From: Rhexocercosporidium sp. MPI-PUGE-AT-0058 | Lineage: Eukaryota > Ascomycota > Leotiomycetes > Helotiales | DNA: 64,000 nucleotides | Direction: 5' to 3' | Assembly (NCBI GenBank): GCA_020746875.1 | Contig: JAGTJL010000025.1 | Span: 434,001-498,000 of the forward strand | Shown: in pieces, positions 24,755-34,678 of the stretch | Numbering within the stretch: position 1 is the stretch's first letter | Layout: the number at the start of each line of letters is the position of its first letter | The notes under the pieces: generated by a model | Database searches by the model: none | Seen by the model: the letters and a program-made list of their open reading frames with translations, nothing else | What the model was told of the DNA's origin: nothing | Made by a program: the position numbers and the translations under genes

Positions 24755-25444
24755 ATGGGCGAGCTGTATCGAGGACCCAGAGCCTGGAAGTTCAAATATC
24801 GAATCTTTGCTATCAAAAACAGCGTCCACGCGGGACCGGATCTCTTTGAAGTGCTTACCTGGCCCAAAGCACTCATTTCTTTTCGATTCGAAATCCAGAC
24901 CGATGAACACCTGTCATTTGGAAACCACAATGACATGATTCGTGGGGGAGAATTCAGTAACGCGCTCCTTGCTCGGGCCTCGAATCTGGAAGAAATATAT
25001 ATATACGGCGACTCCGAGGGCGATAAATGTGGCTATGATTTGGCGAATATAGCCGACCTGCGACCATTCACCAACTTACGACGTGTTGGACTACATCTTT
25101 CTCTCATGATGGTGCACATTGCAGACGCAGAGTTTTGTGAGGAGCCCCTTGAAAGCTTTTCTCGTCCATATGAGATTCTGCCGCCGGCTTTGGATGAGCT
25201 TCAAATTGAGATGGGAAATGACTTCCCGTCCTCGACTTTCTTTGCTTCTGAACTAGATTGGGAAGTTGACCTTCGAGGTGGAGAGTTGAGTCTGGCTATC
25301 TGCGAAATTATGCACAATAAGGGAGACCGCTACCCGGGGATTGAAAGAAATCGTTTTCTTTTAGTACAGCCAATCAAACTTCGAGACGAGCCTAGAAAGC
25401 ATGGTGGGCTGTTCGGAGCTACTCGAATGTTCCAAGTCTACTGA
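24755..25444 (+). CDS. F-box/LRR-like protein fragment
   Basis: An open frame of 229 aa from the first ATG (MGELYRGPRAWKF). It has the composition and segment order of the C-terminal half of fungal F-box-associated leucine-rich proteins: LTWPKALISFRFEI, LLARASNLEEIYIYGD, LRPFTNLRRVGLHLS, LPPALDELQIEMG. These are degenerate leucine-rich units rather than canonical LRRs. No F-box is present in this frame, and the reading begins right after an unusual GCCTGCC-rich block. The gene may therefore be a 5'-truncated remnant or a downstream exon of a disrupted gene. Related full proteins usually adapt substrates to SCF ubiquitin ligases; whether this fragment is expressed is unknown. Confidence 0.5.
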   Translation: MGELYRGPRAWKFKYRIFAIKNSVHAGPDLFEVLTWPKALISFRFEIQTDEHLSFGNHNDMIRGGEFSNALLARASNLEEIYIYGDSEGDKCGYDLANIADLRPFTNLRRVGLHLSLMMVHIADAEFCEEPLESFSRPYEILPPALDELQIEMGNDFPSSTFFASELDWEVDLRGGELSLAICEIMHNKGDRYPGIERNRFLLVQPIKLRDEPRKHGGLFGATRMFQVY

Positions 25445-25961
25445 AATTCCTGTGTCGTGGCTCAACGGCGAATTGCCACCACTATTCAGCGCTTGAAGAG
25501 TCTCCGCAAAAAGAATTTTCTTTCCGGATATTGCTAATTTTTTTGAGCTGAGGCGATAAATTTTTCATTTCTTGGAGATTCTTGTGGCCTTTTCTTCATC
25601 GACGTATTCGGACTACCCCGGCGCTATAACATTCTACAGATTCTTTCTCTAGTCCTTGGGTAGAAACAACATCGAAAATTCAAATCGAAAATGCCATGCC
25701 CGGATGTGAGGGAGATGCTTCGAATTTGTGCTTAACATAACTTCTCAGATTCTCTGGACTCTTCCCCTGATCTTTGTGGCAAGGATGAGCACATGAACTG
25801 AGTGGTCTCTGGATTAATCTATCGTTCCTTCCTCAACCGATGAAAAGTCTTGACTTTGGAAAAGTGGAAGTACTTCCATTTGTTGAGAGAAATTCTGCAA
25901 TCGATCAGGAAAGAATCATTCGGCTTCCACTACAACACTACCTCTCTCTCCTCCGATCACA
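25445..25961. other. Intergenic, no gene seen
   Basis: Only short frames. It serves as flank of the LRR-like fragment and leader region of the next ORF. Confidence 0.5.
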
Positions 25962-26387
25962 ATGGCGAATATGTCAACTTCCATCCGATCTCGCACAAAG
26001 TTTCCACAGGCTCGCCTGGATGATGTACATCATCTGCAGTTTCCCTTCACCTCTGGATTGCACGACCTTTACGAACGAACACACAGTATCGATGAGTCGG
26101 AAGCTGCGAGACTCGCAGACCAGCTGAAACAGAAATGTAACAAAGAAGTTCTAAAAAAAGCCCAAGTATTCAAGCTTCCCATTGGTTGCATAATGGCTAC
26201 GAGCTCAAAAGAGTCTACCCCTATTTTGCACTCGAATAACGCGAAGAAGGGAGATTCGAGACATGCAGGAGAGGTGTCAGATGGAGGTATTGTGGCAACC
26301 CAAGATGGCCAACTGTTGATAGCAACCAGCGAAATGATGTTGGGGGAGTCTCCGAGATTGAAAAACAAGCAGTCTCGCAAGCCTTAA
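25962..26387 (+). CDS. Hypothetical protein, 141 aa
   Basis: An intronless frame from ATG (CACAATGGC context). The first half is polar and probably helical (SEAARLADQLKQKCNKEVLKKA). The second half is Ser/Gly-rich with a basic end (LKNKQSRKP). No signal peptide, membrane segment or known domain is recognised. It could be a lineage-specific small protein or a chance frame. Confidence 0.4.
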   Translation: MANMSTSIRSRTKFPQARLDDVHHLQFPFTSGLHDLYERTHSIDESEAARLADQLKQKCNKEVLKKAQVFKLPIGCIMATSSKESTPILHSNNAKKGDSRHAGEVSDGGIVATQDGQLLIATSEMMLGESPRLKNKQSRKP

Positions 26388-27040
26388 GCACGATTCCAGC
26401 ACTGCGTAGCACGTCTGACACCTATGCCACGAGATATGGATCGGGGAGAACTTGTTAGTCACCATGAGCTTGATTTTTGTCTACAATTCGAAAGAGGGGT
26501 TTTAAAGTACTACATTTTTTAGATGTCTTCAACAAAACAGAACGTGGATTGAGAATAGCTGCAGCTCTTTGACATGCCAGCCGAGACGGATAAAAATACC
26601 GGCTTTTTCCAGGAATTCGGCGTTCTAATCTCCTCCGACAATCAGACTGAAGTTCCGTTATCAAGTGTACCCGCCATTTATCGTGGTTTCCAAGTTTTAT
26701 GCTCATGATGCGTCTCGATCTACTTGTTCCCTCTTGGTGGTTCCTTCTTGGCGGATGAGTGAGAGATGAAGCGCTCCTGCCTCTGCTCACAATAACACAT
26801 ATTTACTCCCTTCTTCTTAGATCTTGTCCCCAACGATCCTCCATCATCACAATAGCCCTACGACACCACCTACTACAATATTCTTTAAACCCCATGAACT
26901 GCGCCTCCGGCTGCATCAACAACAGCCACCACCACAATCTGATCCAACATTTGGCAGCACTACAAGCATCTCAACAGCTTCACTCTCACCAACAAGCCCA
27001 AGTCGATCGCAACACCCAAGCTTCCAACTCGTCGTACAAT
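26388..27040. other. Intergenic / leader of the Lys-rich gene
   Basis: No separate gene. The reading frame of the next gene stays open upstream, to an ATG near 26894 and beyond, with His/Asn/Gln-rich content, so part of this stretch could be coding. Confidence 0.45.
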
Positions 27041-27562
27041 ATGGGTCTGCTCAACTTTTGGTCCAATGACAGTTCCGACTCCAAGGATGACAAGAAACCC
27101 AATGATTCCAAGCCAAAGCCACCTGCTCTCCCGCGATCCAAGTCCTCAAAGTCAATGAAAGACAACAAGTTAGCACCCGCCCTAAAGACACTAAAGGAAG
27201 CAAAGGCACGCAAGGCACCAAAGACCCCGAAGATTCCCAAAGAGCCCAAGAAGCCCAAAGAGCCCAAGAAGCCCAAAGAGGCAAAGAAGTCGAAGGATTC
27301 GAAGTCCGATGAGCCGAAGAAGAGCAGCTGGTTCTCTCTCCCTCAACAATACGAACCTGCCAAGCCACCTTTCAACCTCACTAAGGCACCGAACTCCGAG
27401 TCTGGGCTTTCTATATCTGGTTTGAAGAAAGCTGATGATTCCAAGTCGACGAAATCGAATGCCGAGAGTTCCAAGAATGCGAAGGCTGCGGATATGAAGG
27501 GGAATAAGAGCAAGGACCAGCAATCGTCTGTTGAATATTCGTGTGATTGTCCTCACGATTAG
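27041..27562 (+). CDS. Lys/Pro-rich repeat protein
   Basis: A frame of 173 aa from ATG (MGLLNFWSNDSSD). The centre holds tandem KPKEPK-type repeats (PKEPKKPKEPKKPKEAKK) encoded by two perfect 18-base units starting at 27236. The repeats are preceded by SKSSKSMKDNK and followed by Ser/Lys-rich sequence. The C-terminus ends with a small Cys pair (YSCDCPHD). The protein is almost wholly disordered and very basic, like nuclear or nucleic-acid-associated linker proteins, but no function can be assigned. The frame is open upstream to about 26759. The chosen ATG gives a start with hydrophobic residues after Met; an upstream ATG at about 26894 (MNCASGCINNS) is an alternative. Confidence 0.6.
   Translation: MGLLNFWSNDSSDSKDDKKPNDSKPKPPALPRSKSSKSMKDNKLAPALKTLKEAKARKAPKTPKIPKEPKKPKEPKKPKEAKKSKDSKSDEPKKSSWFSLPQQYEPAKPPFNLTKAPNSESGLSISGLKKADDSKSTKSNAESSKNAKAADMKGNKSKDQQSSVEYSCDCPHD
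27236..27280. repeat. 18-base tandem repeat coding KPKEPK
   Basis: CCCAAAGAGCCCAAGAAG occurs twice in a row and is followed by a half unit. Confidence 0.85.
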
Positions 27563-27980
27563 ATGGTGGCGGGATTGAGAGTCGAGTTTGGGATCTACTT
27601 CCTACCTAGTTGAATAGATTGAAGGACAGAATCCGGAAGGAGCGAGTAGGAATGTAGGAAGTCTGATTGAGTGGGGTGGAACCTGCGATGTGCAAAAGGA
27701 TGAGTTTCATGGAGGGTGCGTGAGTTGTGATCTGAAGATGTTAATTCTTAGGTTGGGAACGGGTGGGAATTCTATTAATGACAGATGCCCAAATTGAATT
27801 CTTGCGTCCATTTTGCTGATGGTCTTCATCAGAGCTACATAATCCAGTGACTGCGTAGACCTGAACCAGCTTTGCTCTGAACCGAAATCGACTAAATGAA
27901 TTTCCAAATGTACTTCACTCCCAATCAGTCATTCGAAAGCCACTGCAAATATTTCCAGCAAAACCACAAAGTCCACAACC
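27563..27980. other. Intergenic, no gene seen
   Basis: This is the spacer between the Lys-rich gene and the 79-aa gene, and nothing else is visible. Confidence 0.55.
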
Positions 27981-28220
27981 ATGGCCTCACGCTCCAATAC
28001 AGGATACGAACCAGGTGGAGAAAGCGGCTACGATGGCGATATCTCGAACGCACAGAAAAGCTTTCGACGACGTAATCGCCAGAGGATCAAGAAGAAGATT
28101 ATACAGAAGGCAGCGTTGGGACAGGGAGATGGCAAGGCAGGGGAGAAAGTGGAGGGGAAGTCGTCTATGGCTGGTGTCGCGTTGGGATATTTGGGGTTGA
28201 AGCCTGGTTTTGGAACTTAG
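27981..28220 (+). CDS. Small basic protein, 79 aa
   Basis: An intronless frame with a strong start context (ACCATGGCC). The N-terminus is Gly/Ser-rich (YEPGGESGYDGD), the middle is strongly basic (FRRRNRQRIKKKIIQKA) and the end is Gly-rich (GVALGYLGLKPGFGT). The basic middle could be a nuclear signal or nucleic-acid contact. No domain is recognised. Start context and composition favour a real gene. Confidence 0.5.
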   Translation: MASRSNTGYEPGGESGYDGDISNAQKSFRRRNRQRIKKKIIQKAALGQGDGKAGEKVEGKSSMAGVALGYLGLKPGFGT

Positions 28221-28792
28221 AGAAGCGTTGAAGAGGATTTCGGAAGTATCACACTGATTTGGGTGGCTAGGAGAGGAGTGGATCAACGATGGTGGAAGGC
28301 TCATGATGTGGTGAGATTTCATAATCTTCAATGCACTGCTTCTTATGTCATAATCACCAATTCAGTTCTTCACAGATAGTGACCCATTGTTTTTTAAAGT
28401 GACATCAAATTCTAGTCATACGGCTATCCGAGTGATGCTACCATGTACCGAAGAATTGGGTTCTCAGCATTTACATTCTAGTTAGAAAACCTGAGTAGAG
28501 TCATGAACAGGATGATGGGTACTCGTCTTAGAAGTGCAATTCCAAAGGCAGGTTGAGGGCCAATCTGAGATTTTGTATTTAGTAAGCTCAAATCTGAGTA
28601 TTCCTTCTAGACAAATAAGAAGCAAGAGCAAAAAAAAAAAAACATAATCCCCGAAACAAAATCGCGAATTGCACAGCACATTTCCCACGACCCAAGCAGC
28701 ACACATCTACCCTCCTCACCAACACAATGTCCATCTACCACTTGCCCTAACTTATTCTCTTAGTAAAGCCCCATTCCAATCTCCAATCCAAC
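28221..28792. other. Intergenic between convergent small genes
   Basis: The stretch contains a poly-A tract near 28630-28642, and no gene is seen. Confidence 0.55.
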
Positions 28793-29089
28793 TTATTTCC
28801 GTGCCCTTCTCTCCGCCACCTCCTGCTCGTAGTTGGCTTGCTCGCCCTCCCTCATCCCCTTCAAAATAGCCTTTCCCTCCTCATAATCGTCATCCCCATG
28901 CATCTTCAAGCCGTAAGAGAGCATGAAGTGGTACATGTTCTTGTATCCGGCGTCCTTGAGCCATTGGTAGTCTGACTTGTCGGCTGGGTTGGTCGGAGCC
29001 GTGGTGGAAGTTTGGTTGGCGTTTGTGGCTGAGTTGGAATTGGAATTGGAGGACCTATCATTCGAGGAGGTGGTGGACTTGGATGCCAT
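28793..29089 (-). CDS. Small conserved-looking protein, 98 aa
   Basis: An intronless frame from ATG (MASKSTTSSND). A Ser/Asn/Thr-rich leader of about 38 residues precedes a compact segment with aromatic residues (DYQWLKDAGYKNMYHFMLSYG) and an acidic/basic helical end (KAILKGMREGEQANYEQEVAERRARK). The ordered half looks like a genuine small fold, and the style is typical of short conserved fungal hypotheticals. No function is known. Confidence 0.58.
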   Translation of the reverse strand: MASKSTTSSNDRSSNSNSNSATNANQTSTTAPTNPADKSDYQWLKDAGYKNMYHFMLSYGLKMHGDDDYEEGKAILKGMREGEQANYEQEVAERRARK

Positions 29090-29741
29090 TTTTGATCACA
29101 ACTCTCTGGGTACTTTTGAGATGGCGGTGGGTTTGCTTGGTGAGCCTGCTGGGTGTGGGGCGACTTGGGATTCGGGGTTGCGTGAAGGAGGATTTCAATT
29201 GGAAAAACTTCCAGGGGGGATATATAGAAGCTAATTGATTTCTTATATTGATTGTCTTGAGATAAGATGGCTCCTGGGTAGTGTAGTCAGGCGTGCTGGA
29301 GCGGTTAGAAGGAGCAAACGATTTGCCGGTGTAGCTCTCCCACAAATCACCGCGCGAGACAGACCTCTTTACAGCCATCCGTCCCTCCATAAACCATCGT
29401 TGCCATATCCATTCTTGGCCATTCGCAAGCTATTCATAAACATTTTGATTGTCCTGATCTACTAGCATTTGCCCTTTACTCGGTGCAGTGGTACTCCGCA
29501 GTGATCAAGAGTGATTGTCTCTTTTCGAGTTTTGCGAGCTCGTTGCTCTGATCTTCCAACGGGAAAGGACTCCTGGCCGTGCATGACTACAGGCTGTCAG
29601 CTTGAATGAAACTAATTATCAACAGCCTAGTGATCTCAGACCAAAAAGATCTCGGGACAGATAACTTCATGTATTTCCTCATAAATCATGTACACTATCT
29701 ATTATCATTACACCAATCTTATACTCATAATCATAAAATCA
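29090..29741. other. Intergenic, no gene seen
   Basis: This is the promoter of the 98-aa gene and the 3' flank of the nuclease gene. Confidence 0.55.
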
Positions 29742-31724
29742 TCACGAACAAACATTCAACCTTGCCACACTCGGATCATGATCACTCTTCTGATCCGCCA
29801 ACGAGCTCCAAGTATTGACATGCACATGCTCAACCGCCGCTCCCAGAATCAGCGCCGGGCTCACAAACATATGATCCAACTCTTGGCAATTCATATCGAA
29901 CATATAAGTGTACCGCTCCGTCGTAGGTGTCAGAGTCACGTCGTCGAGATCGAGCATGTGGGAGACGGATTTGAATGTCTCCAAGGGTTCGACGAACGAG
30001 AATTCGTTGAAATCGCCGGCGACGATGATCTTGGCGAAGGGGTTTTGCTTGAGGATTTGGGCGACGAATGTCTGATATTTGGTCAGTAGGTGTTTCTAAG
30101 GGGTGGGGAGGGGGCAAGGGGCAAGGGACTCACGGCTGTGACATTTGCTTGAGCAGATCGATCGGCTACACCTCCGTTGACGGGAGGTCGAGCGTCTCCC
30201 TCCAAAGGGCTTCCACCTCCTTTACTACCCTGATGCAAGTTCACAGTGAAGAACTTGTTCTTCCCGTCGAGGGTCTCCCATGCAGCAGCCAATGGTTTAC
30301 GACTCGCTGTGAAAGCAGGATTTGAGGGCTCGATACGGCCTGGATTGAACTTGAGTTCTGGGCCCGGGAGGATCTCGTTTGCATCGAGGGGTCCGCCGAG
30401 ATTGGGCTTGCGGAGTCGGAGGACGTTGGGCTTGTAGAGGTAGGCTTGGCGGATATTTCCGCCTGGTTCACCGCCATCGAGGAGGTTCACGGGGAGGACT
30501 TCTGTGAATGCGTATTGGACGCCGGAGATGTTGTAGATGGCGTTTACGAGGGTGGTGAGGGTCAAGTTTGCAGTGACGACTGTGGATGTTAGCAACAAAA
30601 TTAAGCGGGAAGAACGGGGTGAAGAATACCCCCATTGTTGGTAGCCCCGTTATCGTCCTGGATCTCTTGGATGAACATAAGATCTGGTGTTTTTAAGTAG
30701 GTGGCGATGTGATCAGCGATCGATGGGAGCCATGCTGATTTTGGAGTCAAATTCTCCACATTGTAATCACCAAATGTGAGCTGGTTGCACGTTCCGGAAG
30801 ATGTGAGAGTGGTTGGTGGAGGCGTAGCTGGCGAAGCTGATGCGACCACCTTCACAGCAGTCTGGGGATAGATACTGTAGTATCCGAATGCATAGGTGAG
30901 AACACCAGTAATCTCTTCCAAAGTATCGCCAAGCTTGACGTTTGCGGGGTTCTTGGTGCCATCAAGAGGGTTGATGACTGCGAGTGCCTCCGGGTTGGAA
31001 TCTGAGAATTCCATGAGAAAGATTCTAAAAATTTGAGATGCATCATAATCTTACCTCTGTCTCGCATGGTCAAGCCACCACGCTTGTTCTTGCCTGAAGT
31101 TCTCCAAGAGCCAGCAATCCACACATTTGCATAGCTGTTGGACTTGGTGATCGCAACTGGAAGTTTTACAGTCACGAGCTCTCCACTCAAGCTTTCCCAG
31201 AAGTCCATGCCAAAGATTAGGGGCTGAAGAGTCGGGTTTGCAGTAGAAACCAAGCTCTGGTTGTTTGGGAGGGAGTAGACATCCCCATTGTCAAGAGATG
31301 AGAATTGCTCGGTTGGTGGGTAGACCAAGAGATCCTGGCCGATGACAACTGGCTTGACGGCATTTCCACTTGAAAGAACCTTGACGTTATTTGGGAAAGT
31401 CAATTCCGTCAAGTATAGGTACGTTGACGTTGAGCGGTATTCGGCGACAGTCGCATCGACAGTGATGATGTCCCCAACTGTAACGTTCTTGAGGGCTTGA
31501 CTGCCAAAAACATAGATGGAATTTGATGATCTGATGTCAAGGTTGAGCGTTGTGTCCCGAAGGAAGAAGCCGGACGGTCCCTTCGCTGTCACTAGACCTT
31601 TGATACCAGTTAATGTCTGGCCGGCGTAAGGCGAAAGATATTTTACTCCGTTGATCTGGTTGATAGTGACGGCGTTCGCGAGAGCACCGAGAGCGAAGGC
31701 GGCAGCAGCAAGAGAGAATCTCAT
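29742..31724 (-). CDS. Secreted endonuclease/exonuclease/phosphatase (EEP) family nuclease
   Basis: Four exons, 31724..31055, 31001..30630, 30579..30134 and 30071..29742, are joined over introns of 53, 50 and 62 bases and give 605 aa. A signal peptide (MRFSLAAAAFALGALANA) is followed by an OB-like N-terminal domain of the ExeM/NucH type and then the EEP catalytic domain. Its motifs are GDYNVENLTP (metal/phosphate Asn about 304), MFIQEIQDD (Glu about 336), VAGDFNEF (Asp516, Asn518) and the terminal KSDHDPSVARL (Asp593-His594). All core EEP residues are present, so the enzyme should be active as an extracellular DNA/RNA-degrading nuclease, useful for nutrient phosphate or degradation of extracellular DNA traps; the role is inference. 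A TATAAA lies 64 bases upstream of the start. The intron 1 acceptor was chosen by frame, since a nearer TAG acceptor breaks it. Confidence 0.88.
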
Positions 31725-31787
31725 GATCGCTTGATTCAGGGGTTGATGGCTGAGTGACGCCCAACAAATCGAAGGGGATCAAAACTC

Positions 31788-31793
31788 TTTATA
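31788..31793 (-). promoter_or_regulatory. TATA-like element of the nuclease gene
   Basis: TATAAA on the minus strand, 64 bases before the nuclease ATG, in an otherwise GC-balanced promoter. Confidence 0.4.
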
Positions 31794-32856
31794 TCTTCAT
31801 TATGCAGCCCAGCCTTGAGTCCGCCGTTATCTTCCAAGACCGAGTAAGGAAACGTCCCCCGACCACGTTTTTGGCCACTTCGGACATGCCATGGGGAGCT
31901 GAATGGCTGGGCAGAGCCGAGTTACTTGGCGATCGGTTCCTGCAGCTTGTTTGGCGCAATGTCGATATGACGACTTGGCGGTCTACCCCACTAGGGAAGG
32001 TGAAGATTAATTGGCAGGCATTAGGTGGGGAATTAAGCTCACCTTCAGCAACCCAATTGAATCGACATGCGGACGACTCCGAGAAGTGCCATGGGGAGGA
32101 GATGGGTTTAGTGCGGAGGTTGCCACTCGATAAGAAGTACAAATGAGGCTGGTGATTTGCTGATTGGTGTTCGGTAAGAAAACCCAAGATAGAAGCTGTA
32201 TATTTATTCAGCCCTCTTTCTGTTCCTGGATTTCATGAAGCTCTGGAGATAAAGGGGCTGAGCAAGGCTCTGAGATGATTACGAGTTGAGCAGAGTCTTA
32301 TTGAAGCTCCACAACTGATACACTACTACATATAGAATTGGTTGCGGCGTGCTGTAAAGAAAAGAATCAACCAAATGATTAAGTTCTAAGTTGCAGGCCG
32401 ATGTATTGCAGCCACGCCTGGCAAATTGATACAAGGCAGCCCCTCAATGCCCTTTGAAGTTTGGTTCGACCCGACTGCTCTTCGGGACCGAGGTGTTGTC
32501 TAGCCACGCCCCCTTCTTCCTTAGCGAGGCCGGACTTACACGTGAGCCTCATATATTATTGTAAACCGCAATAGCTTGACTACGTGCTGGAATCAAAGTG
32601 ACTGCTGATATGCAAGAAAGCATTTGCGGGTGCAGCCATGAACGATCAATATGAATGCAAAATCCTGGACTTAAATGGTGACTTCTGTTTTGTTCCCTTG
32701 TTGAGCCCTCCCCCTCATCCTCTGTTCTCCGTTGCCGGCCACACTAATGCCCCGCTGCGGGGTTATAAAGGAACAGAATTTTTCAGAGCATGTTAAATTG
32801 TTCGTTGCTTGATTGATTAAGATAAGCACCAACCGTCTTCATCACGAAGCAAAATT
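31794..32856. other. Intergenic, no gene seen
   Basis: This is the promoter side of the nuclease gene up to the tRNA. Short frames only. Confidence 0.55.
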
Positions 32857-32978
32857 GCCTTCCTGGCTTAGTTGGTTAAAGCGTCGGTCTCATACATTGT
32901 ATGATCTGCTTGAGAACATGCAGATTTCACGTGAACCACGTGATCCGAAGGTCGCCAGTTCGACTCTGGCGGAGGGCA
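32857..32978 (+). tRNA. tRNA-Met (CAT), elongator, with a 48-base intron
   Basis: The cloverleaf is complete. The acceptor stem GCCTTCC pairs with GGAGGGC and is followed by discriminator A. The D arm is GCTT/AAGC around AGTTGGTTA, the anticodon loop is CTCATAA with CAT at 32891-32893, and the T arm GCCAG/CTGGC encloses TTCGACT. A canonical intron sits after position 37 (32895-32942). The anticodon stem has the U31-U39 pair also seen in other eukaryotic elongator tRNA-Met. The body (GTCGGTCTCATA and ATCCGAAGGTC) is the elongator rather than the initiator type. The internal A box (TGGCTTAGTTGG) and B box (GTTCGACTC) are both intact. Confidence 0.93.
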
Positions 32979-32987
32979 TTTGAACGG

Positions 32988-32992
32988 TTTTT
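32988..32992 (+). terminator. RNA polymerase III terminator (T5)
   Basis: A T run begins ten bases after the tRNA, with a further T run shortly downstream. Confidence 0.7.
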
Positions 32993-33712
32993 CTTTTGTT
33001 TTTTAGGATTTAGAAACTTCCCAGAATATTCTGTTCAAGAAATCTCCCCTATAATCCTTAATAGACCTTAAGCGAGAAACCCCAACGTACCAGTGGACTA
33101 GTCGAAGGCCACTCGCTAACATTTACATTTGGAATAATTTTGGTTCCTTGAGCAACTGTTCTTTGTGTACTCTTTCTTTGCATACTTGTTCTTTATGTGA
33201 TTGTATGAGTCATTTCGTCTTTGTGCATGTTCTGGCTGCAACTACTTATGCCAGGCCGAGCCCTCGCAATCCCTTTCCTCCACTTGCCTCCTCCATCTAC
33301 AGTTATTGGTTCCCAAGTAAGAAGTAAAGCTATGTCCCACCAACATTCTCACTACTGGACAGATCTACAGATTGGAAACCAAGTGAAGAAAATCTGGGTT
33401 CTTCAAATGCACAAACTATGCCCAATTCAGTAACCCGTCATGGAGATCTGCTCATCCTTTCGATTGCCATCCAAGCATCTGAGGAATTTCGCTACGAGCA
33501 TATAAAATGGGGACTGTTAGTCAAATGCTGCAGCATATTTTCAATTTTATCAGGTTCTCAAATCAATTATCTGTCTGGTCTTGCATCATCTCTCGTCATC
33601 AATTCTTGGAATGGAGACTTCACAGCCATCATGGCATGAGCATTCACCTCAGTCGAGATAATAACTCCTTTTAGTAGAGATTCGAGCTACTATTACAAAG
33701 AATCACGAGAGT
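32993..33712. other. Intergenic, no gene seen
   Basis: This is the spacer between the tRNA and the broken 2EXR gene. Short frames only. Confidence 0.55.
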
Positions 33713-34678
33713 TTAGAAGAGCCATGACCTCCTAGGGCTAAACCACCTATCCTTCAAGCCCTTCACAAACGTCCCATCTCTAACCAAAATGTCCCGCCTA
33801 ATAAACCCACTCTGCCCGAACTCCTCTCCCCACTCTCCAATCCTATCCTCCAAAATCCGAATCTTCACAAAATTCCTAAAATCACTCTTCGTACTCCCAA
33901 CCTCATCCCATCGCATCCCCTCTCCCGCCTTCTCCCCTCTAATCCTCAAATCCGGCCTTCCTCCCAAATCAAAAGTCCTCTGTCTACTGCTCTGCCCAAC
34001 AACAATAACCTCCCTCACATTCAAAAACTTCTCCCTATCCCAAACCTGCACAAACTGTCCCCAACTCCTCTCAAACCTAATCGCCAACCTCCTAATCTTC
34101 GCAAAATCCCTCTCTAAAAGCCTATACCTTCTATCACCCCCAGCCCGATCCCAGTTCACCATATTCAACATCGGACATCTCCTCCCCATAAACACAACAT
34201 CGGCCTCGAAATTTACATACACTGTTGCTTCCTGCTCGTACGTCCCGAACGCCAATTCATAGCTTTTCAGGCCCTCGCTCCGGGATTCTCGACACGTGTG
34301 TAAGATGGGAGGGACTTGTGCGATGCTCTAGATTCCGCGATGGGGCTCGATGCGGGGGTTTTTGTACAGGTAATCGCGATTGGAGCGGCGGAGCTCGATG
34401 GTTCGTGGGTCTTGAGAGGCGAAGTGCCAGATGAGTCTTTGGATTTCCAGTGGGAAGTCATTGAAGCGGATGAATATTGGCTGGCGTGCGAGATGTGTTA
34501 GCTGTAGGAAACTACGGGTTGTTATTTGGAGTTTGTGGATTGTGGTGTTGATGCTGTCGCATAAGCGGTCGAATTTCTCGTGGATCTGGTTGATTGTCCA
34601 GAAGTAGGCATGGTGGGCGCTGCATCCGATACAGCATAGAACTATTTGGTACCACTTTAAATTGTATCCAGCGCCCAT
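33713..34678 (-). pseudogene. 2EXR-family gene, copy D, broken by one in-frame TAG
   Basis: From the ATG at 34678 to the stop at 33713 one reading frame runs 321 codons with a single TAG at 34330..34328. Before the stop is block 1 (FIRFNDFPLEIQRLIWHF), and after it come block 2 (PPILHTCRESRSEGLKSY) and block 3 (VYVNFEADVVFM), so the stop falls between two parts of the domain. No GT-AG intron that removes the TAG keeps the frame. The first E-x-R is degraded to EIQ, while the second (ESR) is intact. Two short upstream hydrophobic segments (IVLCCIGC) are unlike copies A-C. The single change C to T in CAG would explain it. It is most simply a young pseudogene; a sequencing error or read-through is possible. 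Confidence 0.72.
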
